Below, one piece after another: positions 43,123 to 55,540 of a DNA stretch of 64,000 bases; the stretch's first letter is position 1; each line of letters opens with the position of its first letter. Source of the stretch: Nannochloris sp. 'desiccata' (taxonomy: Eukaryota > Chlorophyta > Trebouxiophyceae > Chlorellales > Chlorellaceae); NCBI GenBank assembly GCA_019044685.2, contig JAGTXX020000003.1, positions 1,054,001-1,118,000 of the forward strand. The letters run 5' to 3'. The translations under genes and the position numbers were made by a program. A model generated the notes under the pieces. It worked only from the letters and a program-made list of their open reading frames with translations. It made no database searches and was not told the origin of the DNA.

Positions 43123-44571
43123 ATGGCTCGCGAGCACACTGTCCGAGCTGCTGGCGCAGACCGCAGCTTCCAAAAATTCATCCTTGGTAAATTTCCTGGA
43201 AGTGTACCTGATTTACGCGGCCCAGGACCCTGGCGTTTATCCCGCAGTGAAGAAGACAACGCCAAAGAGTGGTTGTTGCAAGGGGGAGAAGAAGAAAATG
43301 ATGATACTAGCACAGCAGCAAGATTCCGTGGCGTTCCTGATGCAGGTATCACTGGCGCTTCTGCCCCTTCCAACTATTTTATCCTTATAAAAGATAAAGG
43401 TTCTGATGACTTTCTAGCCATTCCAGTCAGCGAGTGGGCGACATTTAAAGCCATTCAACGCCGATCTCAATTGAGTTTAGAAGATGCAGAAGCACAAATG
43501 AAATTTAGAAGACTGCAAGCTGAACGTGCTAACCCACGTATTGCTCAAGCAATTGGAGATGACGATGTAGAAGCAGGTTCAGCTGCAGCGGCAGCTGCCG
43601 CAGCGGCGGCGGCTGGCGGTGGCGGTGATGCCGATGAGGTCGATTCTGACGATGAATGGAAAGATATCAAAGCACGCGCAGCATCCCTCGCAGCAATGCG
43701 TGCTAAAGCTGTTAATAACGGAAACAAACTTGCAGCAGGAGGCAACAATAAAAACAATAATCAAGACGATGACGGTGGTGATGATGCTGAAGCCCTCGGC
43801 ATTGACTCTGCTGTCTACGTCCCTAAACCTCGCGACGCCGAAGACTGGGAGCATGAAGGCGAAGCTGCTGATGACGACCTTGACATGGGTGGTGGCAGTG
43901 ACGCGGAAGTCGATGTCAGTCCTGCACGGGCACCGGCCTTTAGTGATAGCGACGGGGAGGGCGATATGGATGCATCAAAAGTTAAAAAAGCAATAAAAAG
44001 GATGATGAAGGAGACTGGATTGGAAGAAAGTGAGGGCTCTGAAATGTCCAGTCAAGAAGATAGAGATGAGGAAGAGGATGAAGAAGAAGAGGAGGAGGAG
44101 GATGTAGAGGATCTAGATCGAATGGCATCCGAAGTTTTGCCTAGTGCTGCTGCTGCTGCTGCTGCTTTAGCTGGTGGCGGTGGCGAGGCTGGGGGAAGGA
44201 AAAGAAAGTCTCCTCCCCGATCAGCTTTAGAAAAGCCAGCTGGGCCTCCTACCCTTACTGGGATTACTCCTGTGAGTCAAGCTGTAGAAGACGCTGCAGT
44301 TGCGGCTACTGCTGCTAAAAAGGCAAGATTCGAAGCGGCAATACCGTCACCACCAGTCAGCCCCTCAGCTGCCACTGGACCACCCACCGAAGCTGAAATT
44401 ATCGGATTGCTTACATCTCGAGGTCGTATGTTACTCAAAGATCTTTCTTCTGCGTTTATGGGGAGGTTAAAAACAAAGGAAGAAAGACAGAATTTCTCAA
44501 AACTGGTGAAGAAAGTGGTCAAGTTGTTGCCGGAAGATTCACAGGGTAATAAATTTGTAGTCTTGAAATAA
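43123..44571 (+). CDS. GTF2F1: Transcription initiation factor TFIIF subunit alpha (RAP74)
   Basis: 482 residues, single exon. The N-terminal part (1-150) matches the RAP74 dimerisation domain: GPGPWRLSRSEEDNAKEWLL, NYFILIKDKGSDDFLAIPV and FKAIQRRSQLSLEDAEAQMK. A long acidic, Ala-rich middle follows (with polyalanine near 150 and 345). The C terminus is the winged helix that binds the CTD phosphatase FCP1: TEAEIIGLLTSRGRMLLKDL and KEERQNFSKLVKKVVKLL. TFIIF escorts RNA polymerase II to the promoter. The ATG at 43123 is preferred over the upstream non-ATG extension. It converges with the RPC4 gene, 188 bases away. Confidence 0.92.
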   Translation: MAREHTVRAAGADRSFQKFILGKFPGSVPDLRGPGPWRLSRSEEDNAKEWLLQGGEEENDDTSTAARFRGVPDAGITGASAPSNYFILIKDKGSDDFLAIPVSEWATFKAIQRRSQLSLEDAEAQMKFRRLQAERANPRIAQAIGDDDVEAGSAAAAAAAAAAAGGGGDADEVDSDDEWKDIKARAASLAAMRAKAVNNGNKLAAGGNNKNNNQDDDGGDDAEALGIDSAVYVPKPRDAEDWEHEGEAADDDLDMGGGSDAEVDVSPARAPAFSDSDGEGDMDASKVKKAIKRMMKETGLEESEGSEMSSQEDRDEEEDEEEEEEEDVEDLDRMASEVLPSAAAAAAALAGGGGEAGGRKRKSPPRSALEKPAGPPTLTGITPVSQAVEDAAVAATAAKKARFEAAIPSPPVSPSAATGPPTEAEIIGLLTSRGRMLLKDLSSAFMGRLKTKEERQNFSKLVKKVVKLLPEDSQGNKFVVLK

Positions 44572-44668
44572 CTAATTGGGGAACGATACAACGATACACG
44601 TCTATCTGTTACAATTGCATGCTTTTGTTAATTACAGTACTTTTAACTCAGGTAACAACCACCTATTC

Positions 44669-44690
44669 ACACACATATATATATATATTA
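44669..44690. repeat. CA/TA microsatellite
   Basis: ACACACATATATATATATATTA between the convergent 3' ends of TFIIF alpha and RPC4. Confidence 0.8.
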
Positions 44691-44759
44691 ATTAATAAGG
44701 CTAATAAAAAACAAGGCTTATCGTTTAACGAGGGAGATGATATATATACTCTCTAAAGC

Positions 44760-46574
44760 TTACTTGCGAGCTGTTCTCCGTGCTTTTGGAGCTGGTCGGT
44801 TTTTCCTTTTCGCTTCCTCTTCATCTTGTGTTGCCTCACCATCGTCATCTTCAATCATCTCTAACACTCCACTGTTTTTCCCTCTATCTTTATCCTGACC
44901 GGCATCTACCATCTCTTCATCGTCATCACTAGAGCTGCTTGAATCAGTGAGTATGACCACAGCATGAGCACCGCCTTTTTTCTTCTTTAATGCAGCAGCA
45001 GCAGCAGCCCCGCCTTTCCCCCCAACAGCGCCATTTGCAGCTTCACCACGAGCGTTTTTGTTTGCATATTTCCACTCAGGTAACGGGTCATCTGAGAGCA
45101 ATGAATCAATATTCGGGGTAACAACTATCCTTTTTTCTATCTCACCGAGCATGGTCAACGTTTTGCTGATTGGATCCACGGCTGCAAATTCTTGAAGCAT
45201 TTGACACGGAATACCTGGAGAGACATCAAACAACACCTCCCCTATCTGCATCTTCACAGATCCATTGCGTAACACTAGCAATTTTCCTATTTTTCCAGGA
45301 GGAAGCTCAGCTAAAGAGGCAGGGCGACCTTCCGCTGCCTTTGCGGCGGCGGCAGCAGCTGCAGTGGAAGTTGAGGGTCCTGCACCATCTGCTCCAAAAT
45401 TTCCATTTATAGCACCTCCTCCATTACTCTGATGCGGTACTGGAATTGGCAGTACAGACGGTAGCTGAAATAGTACTAATCCCGCACTTTCTACATTCTG
45501 TTCAGTCAACCACGCCAACTGACGATTCAATTCAGTTTCACTTTCTGGAGGACGTGCCATCAGTTCTTCTGGGATTGCAGTTACTGATGCTGCTGCAGCA
45601 GCAGTCCTCCCACTTTTCTTGCCATTACCAACGCCATTACTTTTTCCAAGGGATGACAACAATGTTGGTAGATACTCATCTTCTTCACCCAAAAGACCGT
45701 CATCGTCATCGTCTTTATCGGAGCTGCTACAACTTGAGAATCCGCTCTCACTATCGCTTCTACCATCTCTGTCCTTCTTCTTTTGTTTACTGCCAGAAGC
45801 ACCTCCCTCGCCAGCAAAAGCCCCGCTTGCCTTGACAAGACGCTTTGTAGGTTTGGCAGTGGGGGAGCCTGAAAGAGGCTCTGGCTCTGGCTTGTATCCT
45901 AGTTCTGTTTTACTAGTAATATCGATTTTCACAGAAGCTCCAGCACCTACCATTCCACCAAAAACCACTTCAGATTCGTAATTAGCTCGACTAGTACCAC
46001 CGCCACGACCATGGCCCCCGCCTCGATCAGATCTATTATTTCTATGTGATCGGCGTGCATTTGCGTCTGGTAATGGTTCAGCCAATTTTGTTTCTGGAAC
46101 AGGGCCTTGTTCGGCCTTGTTGAAGTTCTTAGGTTTGAACTGCAAAGAAAATAAAAGAGGGGGAGAAAAAAAAAATGTGAAGCGGGGAATGAAACCGGCA
46201 ATAAATGAAAGTCGAGTAAATAGTTCTAGGCATGGAAGAGATCCTTGACCAAAATGATTCGCTACTTACTCTTGATGCTAAACCGCTACCTCCAGCTCCT
46301 GCAGATGTCCCAGCTTCAGCGCCGTCTCCTTTTAAACTCCCTGCAAGTTTTAAAATGTAATGTATGCATGACGAGCATTAGTGTACAATTTTTGAGCAAA
46401 TAAAATATCCAGGCATTAGGAGACTATTTCCTTATATATGGGATTCAATATTCCCGCATTTCCATGCGTTTATTGTCACGAACATAACTTACCAAGTCTC
46501 AATCCATCTTTACTCTTGCCTACTCCAGATGTTAGTCTTCCGAGGCGTTGCGTTGGAGGTTTATCGTCACTCAT
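44760..46574 (-). CDS. RPC4: DNA-directed RNA polymerase III subunit RPC4
   Basis: Three exons (46574-46493, 46340-46270, 46139-44760) give 510 residues starting MSDDKPPTQRLGRL. Joining exons 2 and 3 yields ...GLASRFKPKNFNK, the conserved RPC4 FKPK motif. The middle is Gly/Arg/Ser- and acid-rich. The C-terminal RPC4 domain (~330-410) includes PPGKIGKLLVLRNGSVKMQI, GEVLFDVSPGIPCQMLQEFA and LTMLGEIEKRIVVTPNIDSL. RPC4 pairs with RPC5 (TFIIF-like) and helps Pol III terminate and re-initiate on tRNA and 5S genes. The tail is a basic, acid-patched extension (RKNRPAPKARRTARK). Minus-strand TGTAA near 44607, about 150 bases past the stop. Confidence 0.9.
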
Positions 46575-46919
46575 TTCACATCAATTAAACTGTCTTTGGT
46601 TGGAATATTAATTAACTTTTCAAACAGTGCTTGAAAAACATATTGCTTGCGCCCTGGCCGGCCGAGCATGGGCAGGGCACAGCAGACAGTCGCTGTAAAA
46701 CCCAGATGAGTGTGCAGCTTTAATGCCAATAAGTGAATGCATAAAGAAACATAAGCAAACACCAACTTTACGGCAATAAACGAGCCGGACCTGCTGAGCT
46801 CCTACATGCCGAGATCTGCTTTGCGATACCCTCCTGCTCACCATGGACGGCCTTTCTTGAATCTTACAGGGTTCATTTGAAACAATATGAAACAGTCAAA
46901 TATAATAAATATTTCTTTT

Positions 46920-48422
46920 CTAGGCAACAGCAGCCGTAATCGGTTTCAGTGTGGCAATTCCTTTATTCATTTGCTTCACCATTGCTCTAATCGCTTCATG
47001 CTTCTCCTCCGTCACCGGATTTCCTTCAATAAATTTCCACTTTCCAGCCTCGAATTTCTCAGGTGGTTCTTCAATTAATGGCACGTTCAACGCCACTTCT
47101 GCTGATGTATAGAACCGTTTATCATATTTCCATACATCTTCATCCCCTGCTATTGATTTGTATATCGTACACTGCGTATAATGAAAAGCATGAGCGTGTT
47201 CTAATCCCTTATCAATCGGCAACTGAGAAATTAATTGATTAGATCCTGGTGGAGTTAGATCTACATCTAATCCATTTTTAGCTAATGCAATAGAAAATCC
47301 ATACATCTCACGAACCCATCCTAGTCGCCTTTTTATCTTTTCGTCAGCTTCTATGGCTGCTGCTAATCGCACCCAGTCGGGTATTACAAGTTTCCAGTCC
47401 TCGACCGACATTATCAGCGGAGCAGGACCTGCATTGGGGATATCGCCTGGTTCCCCATCAGGCCAGAGTTGTTTCATCTCATTTGGGAACAATGCTGGAT
47501 TTATATAATCAAAAGGAAAGGCCCATGCTTTGCCTGCTGTGGTCTTTGTTTTAACTGGCGGTACCTCGACCGGCTTCATAAAGACATAATCTGACTCAAT
47601 CATGTACAGCCAGGGCGCCTTTATCATGGAAGGGTCTTTCTTGGATGCATCGAAGAACTGTTGGACTGCATCTGCACGGTCAGAAACGGGGTATTCGCAC
47701 CAGTTGTCACATTCCGGTTGAAGAGGGTTGGCTCTAAAAGTAGGAATCTCGTCCATTAGTTCATCTGGTTTAGTACGATGGAGGATACGCGTGAATCCTG
47801 TGAAACGGTCGCCACCTGGCATGGAGAGGACGAGGTTATAGGTGGCGTAGGCAATACGCATTTGATAATCTGCAAGATAAGGAGGGCATGGGCCAAACTT
47901 TTTGTGATCAAGCGTCGAAAGAGTGCAGTTCAGGCACGATTCTGATTGGTATACAACTTACTTTGATATGGTGACCCATTTGAGGTCGTCAGCACATGTA
48001 GTGTACCTTCAGCTAGAGGAACTATGTTATTACTGCTGCTGCTGCCACCTGCACCCTTACCGCCGCCGTTGACTGACTTTGAAGTTGCCTTTTGTTTGGC
48101 TTTCGTAGTTTGTTTAAGCTGCTGATTGGTATGTGTTGATGTAATTTTATCTGGCTGGTTATTATTTCCTCCATTTATTTCCATAATAGCGTGCGCAGTA
48201 CCTGGATATAGATTGGGAAGATTTAAACAAGATCACTTTGAGTTTAAAAGATTTGACATGCAAGAGAGGGTATTGCTAAATGTGCGCGATTAGAGATGAC
48301 TTACTCATTACTCCGTAGCCTAAACATCCTCCAAAGGCTAATCCCATTAATAGGAAGCTGATTACTTTGAATGGAGAGTTTGCTCCACGGACATGCCGCC
48401 GCGCAAGAATAACCTTCCCCAT
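46920..48422 (-). CDS. Hydroxyproline O-arabinosyltransferase-like glycosyltransferase
   Basis: Three exons (48422-48305, 48201-47962, 47869-46920) give 435 residues. A type II membrane anchor lies at about 20-38 (VISFLLMGLAFGGCLGYGVM). A Gln/Lys/Ser-rich stem follows. The catalytic domain begins SPYQNYQMRIAYATYNL and includes GFTRILHRTKPDELMDEIPT, LYMIESDYVFMKPV, KAWAFPFDYINP, PAPLIMS, LGWVREMYGFSIAL and DLTPPGSNQ. This matches the HPAT (GT95) / peptidyl-serine galactosyltransferase-like group that modifies hydroxyproline-rich cell-wall and signalling proteins in the Golgi. The metal-site motif reads ESD rather than the EPD I expect for HPAT. The exact sugar is not determinable. Confidence 0.85.
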
Positions 48423-48781
48423 TTTAGCTATTACGAATCCATATGGATAGTATGAATCTGGTTTTGGTAGCCAAACTTGCTTTAGCTTAGCTTAAGAGAC
48501 TGTTTTTGCTCAACTGCTGCCACTGCCACGCTGGGGTTTCACTACTAGTAGGGCTACTCCAGGTCCTCCTGCTTTTGACAGCCTTATTTAACTGGGAGCT
48601 CACGCCATTCCTTTGAGTAAAATGACACAGCGAGTCCAGCTACCAAAAATATTTCTAATTTACAAGTAAAACAAGCAAATCAATTTTCTATTCAAAAAAT
48701 GTTGCCGTCACCAACTGTCGAAGCAAAACATATTTACGTGTTCCTCAATTCTATCTAATAATCATTGCTACGTCAAGTCGG

Positions 48782-49537
48782 CTATTCTCCCTTAAAATTT
48801 GCATTTCCAGCCATAATAATGCCAATAATAACACCAAATAGACCCAAAGCACTAGCGAAAATTTCAATGACTAAAATTTTCACAAACAACGTGGAGTTTG
48901 CTGCATCTGCTAGAGCTGCTGCACTACCAACGACACCTACACTCAATCCGCACGCTAAATTGGCCCACCCTGTGACAGAGCCTGCACCGAGGATGGCAAA
49001 GCCTGCGTTAGCTGCTGCAAGGGAGTAAGAACCGTCTTCGTTTGGCTTCACGGCGTCCACCTTAGTTTGTAAGATGATGGAAACAATAACTCCATAAATA
49101 GCTACAGCCTCGCAGAAAATCACACTGTAGAAACATAAATGAAGGTATTCTCCATCGTTAGAATCAGTAAGCAGATAGTAAAGTGATAGAAAATTAATAA
49201 CCTCTTCATAAAAGCTACCGCCTCTCTTACCTGATTAAATTCTTTGATGTGATCCTAGGCTCTCTAATTGCTCCTCCTACTAAACTACTTCCGGTAATGA
49301 AAATCCCCCTGCAATTGTGTACATTCAGTGTCATTATATCTAAATGGGTCCCAAAAGCTTTATAGAAAGGCAAAAATTAAAGAAGAGCGTCGGCGTCAAT
49401 CAAACCCTTCCTCACCATGCAGCTCCAATAACGGAAAGACCCACACAAAGGAAGATGCCTAGGCTACTCCAAAAATATGGAGAAATGTTTTGGAATAAAA
49501 ACAAAAGCCAGTCGACGTTTATAAACCAGACCTTCAT
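48782..49537 (-). CDS. VHA-c'': V-type proton ATPase proteolipid subunit c'' (Vma16-like)
   Basis: Three exons (49537-49416, 49308-49231, 49124-48782), joined in phases 2 and 2, give 180 residues, matching Arabidopsis VHA-c'' in length. The spliced sequence restores the family core: ISPYFWSSLGIFLCVGLSV, GAAWGIFITGSSLVGGAI, EPRITSKNLISVIFCEAVAI with the essential proton-carrying Glu, and the second helical hairpin ending FGVIIGIIMAGNANF. It sits in the Vo ring of the vacuolar pump. The exon joins are supported by frame and by family match across both junctions. Minus-strand TGTAA near 48659. Confidence 0.95.
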
Positions 49538-49935
49538 ATTTTATTAGTTTGGAGTAAAATTATAATTCTGGCAAGATGATAAATATGTGCAGCAGCAAGT
49601 CAGTCTGCGCCTATCTCCCTGTGCTATTAATGAATAATGTCTTGATCAACAGTATTAATGAGCCTTTAGACCAGGAATTTTACAAGAATATACGTACGCC
49701 TGACCTTGTTTTTCTTTGGAGCAGTTGTTGCAGCTTCCTCTATTTACTTTGCCTTCCTCGCTCCTTCGCAGATATACATAACATTTTCCCGTCATCCCCA
49801 TGATTCCTTGAGTAATATTTACAGTGAAGAATGGCGAGCCTTCCTATGCTTCTTTAATTACCACTTGATTGATTTTCAAACTGTGGTTTGCAGCTTTTTT
49901 ACATTACACGTTTCAATTTTCACGAATACCTACTC
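49538..49935. promoter_or_regulatory. Divergent promoter region V-ATPase c'' / RIC1
   Basis: 398 bases between divergent starts. The RIC1 side is T/C-rich with a TGCAG (49890) that could be a 5' UTR acceptor, so an upstream untranslated exon is possible. No TATA box stands out. Confidence 0.35.
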
Positions 49936-52900
49936 ATGTATTTTGCCTACGGATTCCCAAAATCGTACCGCATCCTTGCGGGCGTTAATTTTAACGATGA
50001 GGTTGTATATGCCTCTTTCAATGGCAGCGACAATTTAGTTATTGTGACGTCAACAACTATACAACTTTGGAATGGAGGACAGCAAAAGATAAAGCTCGGA
50101 GAACTCGTCCGTGATGAAGATTCTATAGAAGAAGAAGGTGTCAGTATTAGAGCGTGGTGGTGCCCTTCCCGCAGAGTTATAGCAGTGGCGGTAAGTATGA
50201 ATTTTCAAGATTAAAAAATTCCCGACTGCTTACCCCTCGTTGCCAATTCTACAAAGACCTTGAATACGGATCTTTTAAAGGAGTTGAAATAGGCCTGCGT
50301 TATATCTCTAGAGTATTACAGTCGCAATGAAGACCTTAATATCTTTACGCAAAAAATTAAATATTATCTTTCTTTTCTTTGCAGACCCGTCTCGGCCATA
50401 TTCTATTTTTTGGTCTCCACTCCACAAAAGAGATTCTCTGGAAAAGCCCTAATGGCGTTGAAGCACGTAAAGTCGTCATATACCTTCAGAACAGCACATA
50501 TTTACCTGAGATTAACATGTTTTTAGCGGAAATTGGAGAAAAACAAGGGGAGGAGCGGCAATTCAATGTGGAAAGCGGGGGCAATATTAACAGCAAAGAT
50601 AGCAGCCTTGGTGTTGTAGATAGAGTTGCTGATCTATGTGGTGATGCGAAATCATTAGGAGTGATTCTTGAAAACGGGACCATACTTTCATTTTCATGGG
50701 CAGCAAAGGTGAGCAGTTACTTTTTGAAGGGAATTTAATTTGTATTTGCATTTAGTGTTCAGCTGTCATTTTAATTTTCTTTCTTTCTTTCTTTCTTTTC
50801 AATGGTACTAATTTCTACTTTTCTGGTGTTCTTCTCTGAAAACAGTTACGATGCTCTGCATCTCCTTTGCTCAACTCATCCCAAAACTCTAATGGGCGTA
50901 GCAGCAGAAACCGTCTTCGGCGGGGGTTTTCTTCACCAACTGATGATGAAGAAGAAGAAAACGATGCCGCTATTAATGGTACTGGCACTTCGTTGTCTAC
51001 TGCTGCTACTACAGCATCAGCACCACCATGGCTTGCAGATGCATACAACCAAGATGATAGCTTACCTCTCCCAACCCCAATAGATACCCAAGATGTCCCT
51101 ATCGCAGTACGCGGTGTTAGTTACGCCCCTGCTGCCCAACTCATGACAATTGTACTTCAAGATGGACGTGTCGCTGTCCTCAGCCTCCCTATAGGTGGTC
51201 TATCTGAAATAGAGCACGCACGCTGTCTTCGTTGGATTTATAAACCCACGTCCCATGCTGTGCGTGCTGTGACTGCTGCGGTACAACCTTCTGGCCACTA
51301 TATTGCCGTAGGAGTGGCACATGGACGGGTGGCTATCTATTCAATGACGAGGATTTTGACTCCGGTCAACGCTCCAGGCGGAAAGTACCAACAAAACAGC
51401 CGACCTACTAGTACAATTACTACTACTTCACAACAGAATCTCCATCATAGAAGTAGTATGGACTCTTCCCGTATCACGTGCGTGCAAGAAAGCAGCAGCG
51501 GGGGTCATGGGGTGGGCTACGGCAGTGCTGGCCAACCTGAGCCAGATCACATTCTTTCATTAACCGAATGGGGCTATAGCTCAAGTTTGCTCGGTCCAGC
51601 AAATGTACTACGATGGTCTCCTGATGGGAAGGTTGTTGCTGCAGGGTATGGGTATAGAGGCCTTGCTGTCTGGACTCCTTCAGGCTGTCGGGTCATGTGC
51701 ACTTTACGGCAAGCTGCTCAGGGCATGGCTGTAGGCAATGGTGGGTGTGTGTCTACTGGAGCGGGGGGGATATTGCGAGGTATGCGTGGTGTAGAAGAAG
51801 ATGGCAGCAGACTGGAAAGTAACAAGGCTAGTGATTTTGAAAGTCTAGAAACTGAAATCGGGTCTCCTAGTGGGCTGAACCCTCACTATGGAGCTGCCAC
51901 TACTACACCTGCACCTACAACCACAACTTCTGCTAGTGGCGGTGCTGCTAGTACTTCTACTGGTGCAGCGACAGGGATATTAGAAGGTGGTGTAGCTGCG
52001 TTAGCTTGGTCTCAGCATGGATATTCTCTCATGGTCGTTGAAGCACCCCCATTGATTGGGTCTCCGTCACCTGTGGCAGTGCTGACTGAACAACCACAAC
52101 CACAGCAGCTACAACAACAGCAACAGCAGTTGTTGGAGATTTGTTTTGCTCGAGCGGTTCATAGTGGGCACCGTGTTGCTGAAGCGAGGCCCTTGGGTCC
52201 TGCCGGAGGGGCTGCAAATGAGCAGCAACAAGGGGGGGGAGCGTATCCCTCTACGAGCGGCGGTCTACATCAGCAGCAATCTGCGAGTCCAGAAGGGGCA
52301 TTTGTCCTTCAAGGTGCTGATAGATTATTACTCGTCTTAGAAACCATGCCTTCAAGCGTTGCTGCTGTGCATGCTGGGCTACTAGATGCTTCTGAAGCGG
52401 AAGCGGTACTTCACTGGCAACCAGATTTAACACTACAGCACGTGCGACTACCTCAAGAATACCTCGATTCTGCGTTTCCGATATTACACGTGGCAGTATC
52501 TCCAGGGAGTAGAGATATTGCAGTTGCAGGGACCCGGGGGTTGGCTGTGCTCAATTGTAAGACGAGAAAATGGCGGCTATTTGGTGACGCCATGCAAGAA
52601 AGAAGAGTGAAGACACATGCACTAACGTGGCTTCCACGTGGTATTGTCGCTGCCATAGCATCTGTAGATGAAACGACCACGTCTAAACCTACCTCTTCTG
52701 TTATTAGTAGGGGTGGAAAGCTTGCCTTTTCTTCTTCTTCTTCTTCGGGCGTCTCTCTTGCCACCAGCGGGGGTGCATTGTCCCCTTCATTATCTGCTAC
52801 CCCTACGCTTTTACTTTTCCCTCGTGATCATCTGGACTTTTCATCTCTTGTAGCGCGATACCCTCTCCCTCAACTTCCTGCTGCTGTAGATGCTGTTGGG

Positions 52901-55540
52901 CCGTTTTTAGCTCTCGCCTATGCCCCATTAGAAATTTGTCTTCTACGAGTTGACTTTCTAGATCAACAACAAAAGAGCACTGGAGCTGGTGCGACTAAAG
53001 CTGGGGCGACGAGTGCACCAAAGGCCACGCTCACTTCCATCCGAGAACTCAATATTTTAGGCCTTGGTGGGCCTTTACAAGAGCTCACGTTGCTCCCGCC
53101 TTCACTCCTTCCCGCCACTGAGGAAGAAAATGAACAAGAGGAAGAGCAGAATAACGGCACTGGTACTGGTGCTAAAGTCGACGGCTGGCTAAACAAAAGT
53201 ATTAGCAGCAATGCTGTCTCCCAAATAAAATTTGAAGAAGGTCCTAGTCATTGTGTCCTATTACGTGGTGGAGGTATCCTTTCTGTATTGGATTTACAAA
53301 ACGGTACGGAATCTGTACTATCTGACCAGATAGAGTCATATTGGGTGCCACAATCTTCAGGTAGTAAACCTGTACTACCAGCACCGACGACAACGACGAC
53401 ACCTGCTGCTTTCTCACCGCTTCTGTCGGCGGTAGGACGTCGGGATTCTGCTGCAGCGATGCCAATTGATGAAGTGAATTCCCCTGCTGCAAAGGGGGCA
53501 GCGTGGTTAGAGAGAAGAACCAGCGATGCCGCTGCAGCTGCAGCTGCCATGAGCAGTGATGAGCTGGCGGCGATGGCAGCTGCAGCGGCCTCTATAGGCA
53601 TCGGCAGGGCTGGTAGTGGTGGACTCGGAGGCTCGTATGGTTCAACTTCACTCCTTTTTGGTAGTGGAGGGGTGGTAGATGAAGAACCCCCGCCTGTGGA
53701 GATGCCATGGTGGACCTACGGCGCTCGGGGAATGCAATTATGGTTCCCTTCTTCGTTATTTGATCCTTCATGGGGGCGAAGCAATTTTAGTGGGAGCACC
53801 AGCGGCAGTCACCACAGCCTTGTTAACAATAGTGCAGCAGCTTCTTTTGCAGCTTCCGCACGTGGTGGAGCCAATGCCACAGACCCAGAACTCGAGTTCG
53901 ATAAAGAAGTGTACCCCTTGGGGATTTCTCTTGCGGAAGTTTCCATTGTTGGAATGATGCAACGTACTGCCCGGAGTGGTAGGTTCCCTACAAATTCACC
54001 CCCTGCATTCTCTCTACACCCCCACCCTGAAAGTCAACCGGTGCTTCCGTGTCTTCTACGGAGATTATTGGAGCAAGGGCGTGCAGCGGATGCTTTAGAA
54101 TTGGCAACAAGGCATTCTCGAGGACCCCATTTTGCCCGCTCGCTGGAATGGCTGTTATTTACGACGCTTGAAGCTGATGCAGATGCACCCAAGGATGTCG
54201 TTGCTCGAAGAGTGAGGTTTGCTTCTCCCAAAGCTGTTACTGCGGAAGAAAGAACGCGTGTGTTTGAACCACCAGCAGCTGCTGCACCTTGTGCATTGCC
54301 TGCCGATAGGATGGGGGTCCCAGAAAAAAGAAAGAAAGCTGCTATGCGGGGAGTTGCAGGACCTTTGCTCATTTCTGCAGCCAGACTAGTACAGCAATTT
54401 CCACAGTCTTCTGAAATTGTCGTTTCTGTGGCTCGTAAAACTGATGCCCAGCTCTGGCCAGCATTGTTTGCTGCTGCAGGATCTCCCGCGGCTTTGTCCG
54501 AGGGGTTGCTCTCCAATGGAGCACTGCAAACTGCGGCGTGTTGTTTGCTTATTGTAGATCGAGTTGAAGGGGCAAGCAAGGCACACGGATTGGCATTAAG
54601 GCTTGTGCGGTCGGCGCTTACTGCCTCTAGTTATGGCCTTGCCGCGGATTTACTTAAATTTTTGATGCCGCCGGGTGAAAACGAACTGGCTGAGCTGACG
54701 AGCCCGGGGCAGAGTGGTTTAGTTAATAATACTGGTGCTCCTAGTACAAAACAACAGCATCAGAAAGGAGAAAATGTACAACAGCAACAGGAGCAAAATA
54801 ATAGTGGAGGCTCTGTATCGTGGCTGTGGTCTTACTTTACAGGAGCCGACAAAGTACCTGCTGGTAATACTGCGAGTGCTGCCGGTGGGCCGACACCAGC
54901 AGCAACCACTGGCACTGAAAATGGCCCTGCGCCTTCGCAGGAAGATAGCATCACCAGACGATTACATCGTGCAGCATCAGCGGGTTCTCTTGCTGATGGC
55001 AGCGACAGTGATGGCAATGTCGCTGAACTCGGTGCAGCGGTCAGTGCCTGGAAGGTCATGGGCCGTCATGCCTGGAAGTTGTTGGACTCAGGCGCCTTAC
55101 GCGAGCTCGCTTCTTTTGGTGCGGCCATGTCAAACCTCCACGGTGGCCTCCCTGCATTACTCTCTACAGCAGCAGGCGAAGTGCCTTTATCTTTGGCACA
55201 TACCACTCCATCTGCTGCGGCGATCGCTTCAGCCCTTTTTGTTGCGAGTAACGAGTTTGCAACAGCTGCAGAGAGCGATGTGGACGCTGCAGCAGCAGCA
55301 GAATCGTTGGAAATGACGTGCGCTGCTGCTGGGTGTGTAAATCACGCCATGGCATTGGCATTGATGCTTGGGGATACCGTTGCTGTTGAAGCGTTTGCAG
55401 CCGATCAACCGAGAGTATGGTCCTTATTGGCCGAATTGATTGCTAATGACGTGCATTTGTGCGCATTTTCTGGGTTGTTATCAGCGCCTACAACGCCGTT
55501 GATGGGTGGGTTTGATGCTGGAGGGTTTAAAAATGATTAG
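49936..55540 (+). CDS. RIC1: RIC1 homologue, Rab6-type GEF complex subunit
   Basis: Three exons (49936-50190, 50385-50708, 50846-55540) give 1757 residues; land-plant and animal RIC1 have about 1100-1400. It starts MYFAYGFPKSYRIL, the typical RIC1 N terminus, and continues with a WD40/beta-propeller (VTSTTIQLWNGG, GHILFFGLHS; later VLRWSPDGKVVAAGYGYRGL). The C-terminal RIC1 domain starts near 1390 (PVLPCLLRRLLEQGRAADAL, LARSLEWLLFTTLEAD-like SLEWLLFTTLEA) with an armadillo-type helical end. Long Ser/Gly/Gln/Ala-rich inserts (including a poly-Gln run near 52090-52130) enlarge it. With RGP1 it activates Rab6/Ypt6 for Golgi traffic. The large last exon has one uninterrupted frame. A TTTC microsatellite lies in intron 2. 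Confidence 0.9.
50776..50799. repeat. TTTC microsatellite in RIC1 intron 2
   Basis: About six TTTC units; it probably serves as an extended polypyrimidine tract before the acceptor at 50845. Confidence 0.8.
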
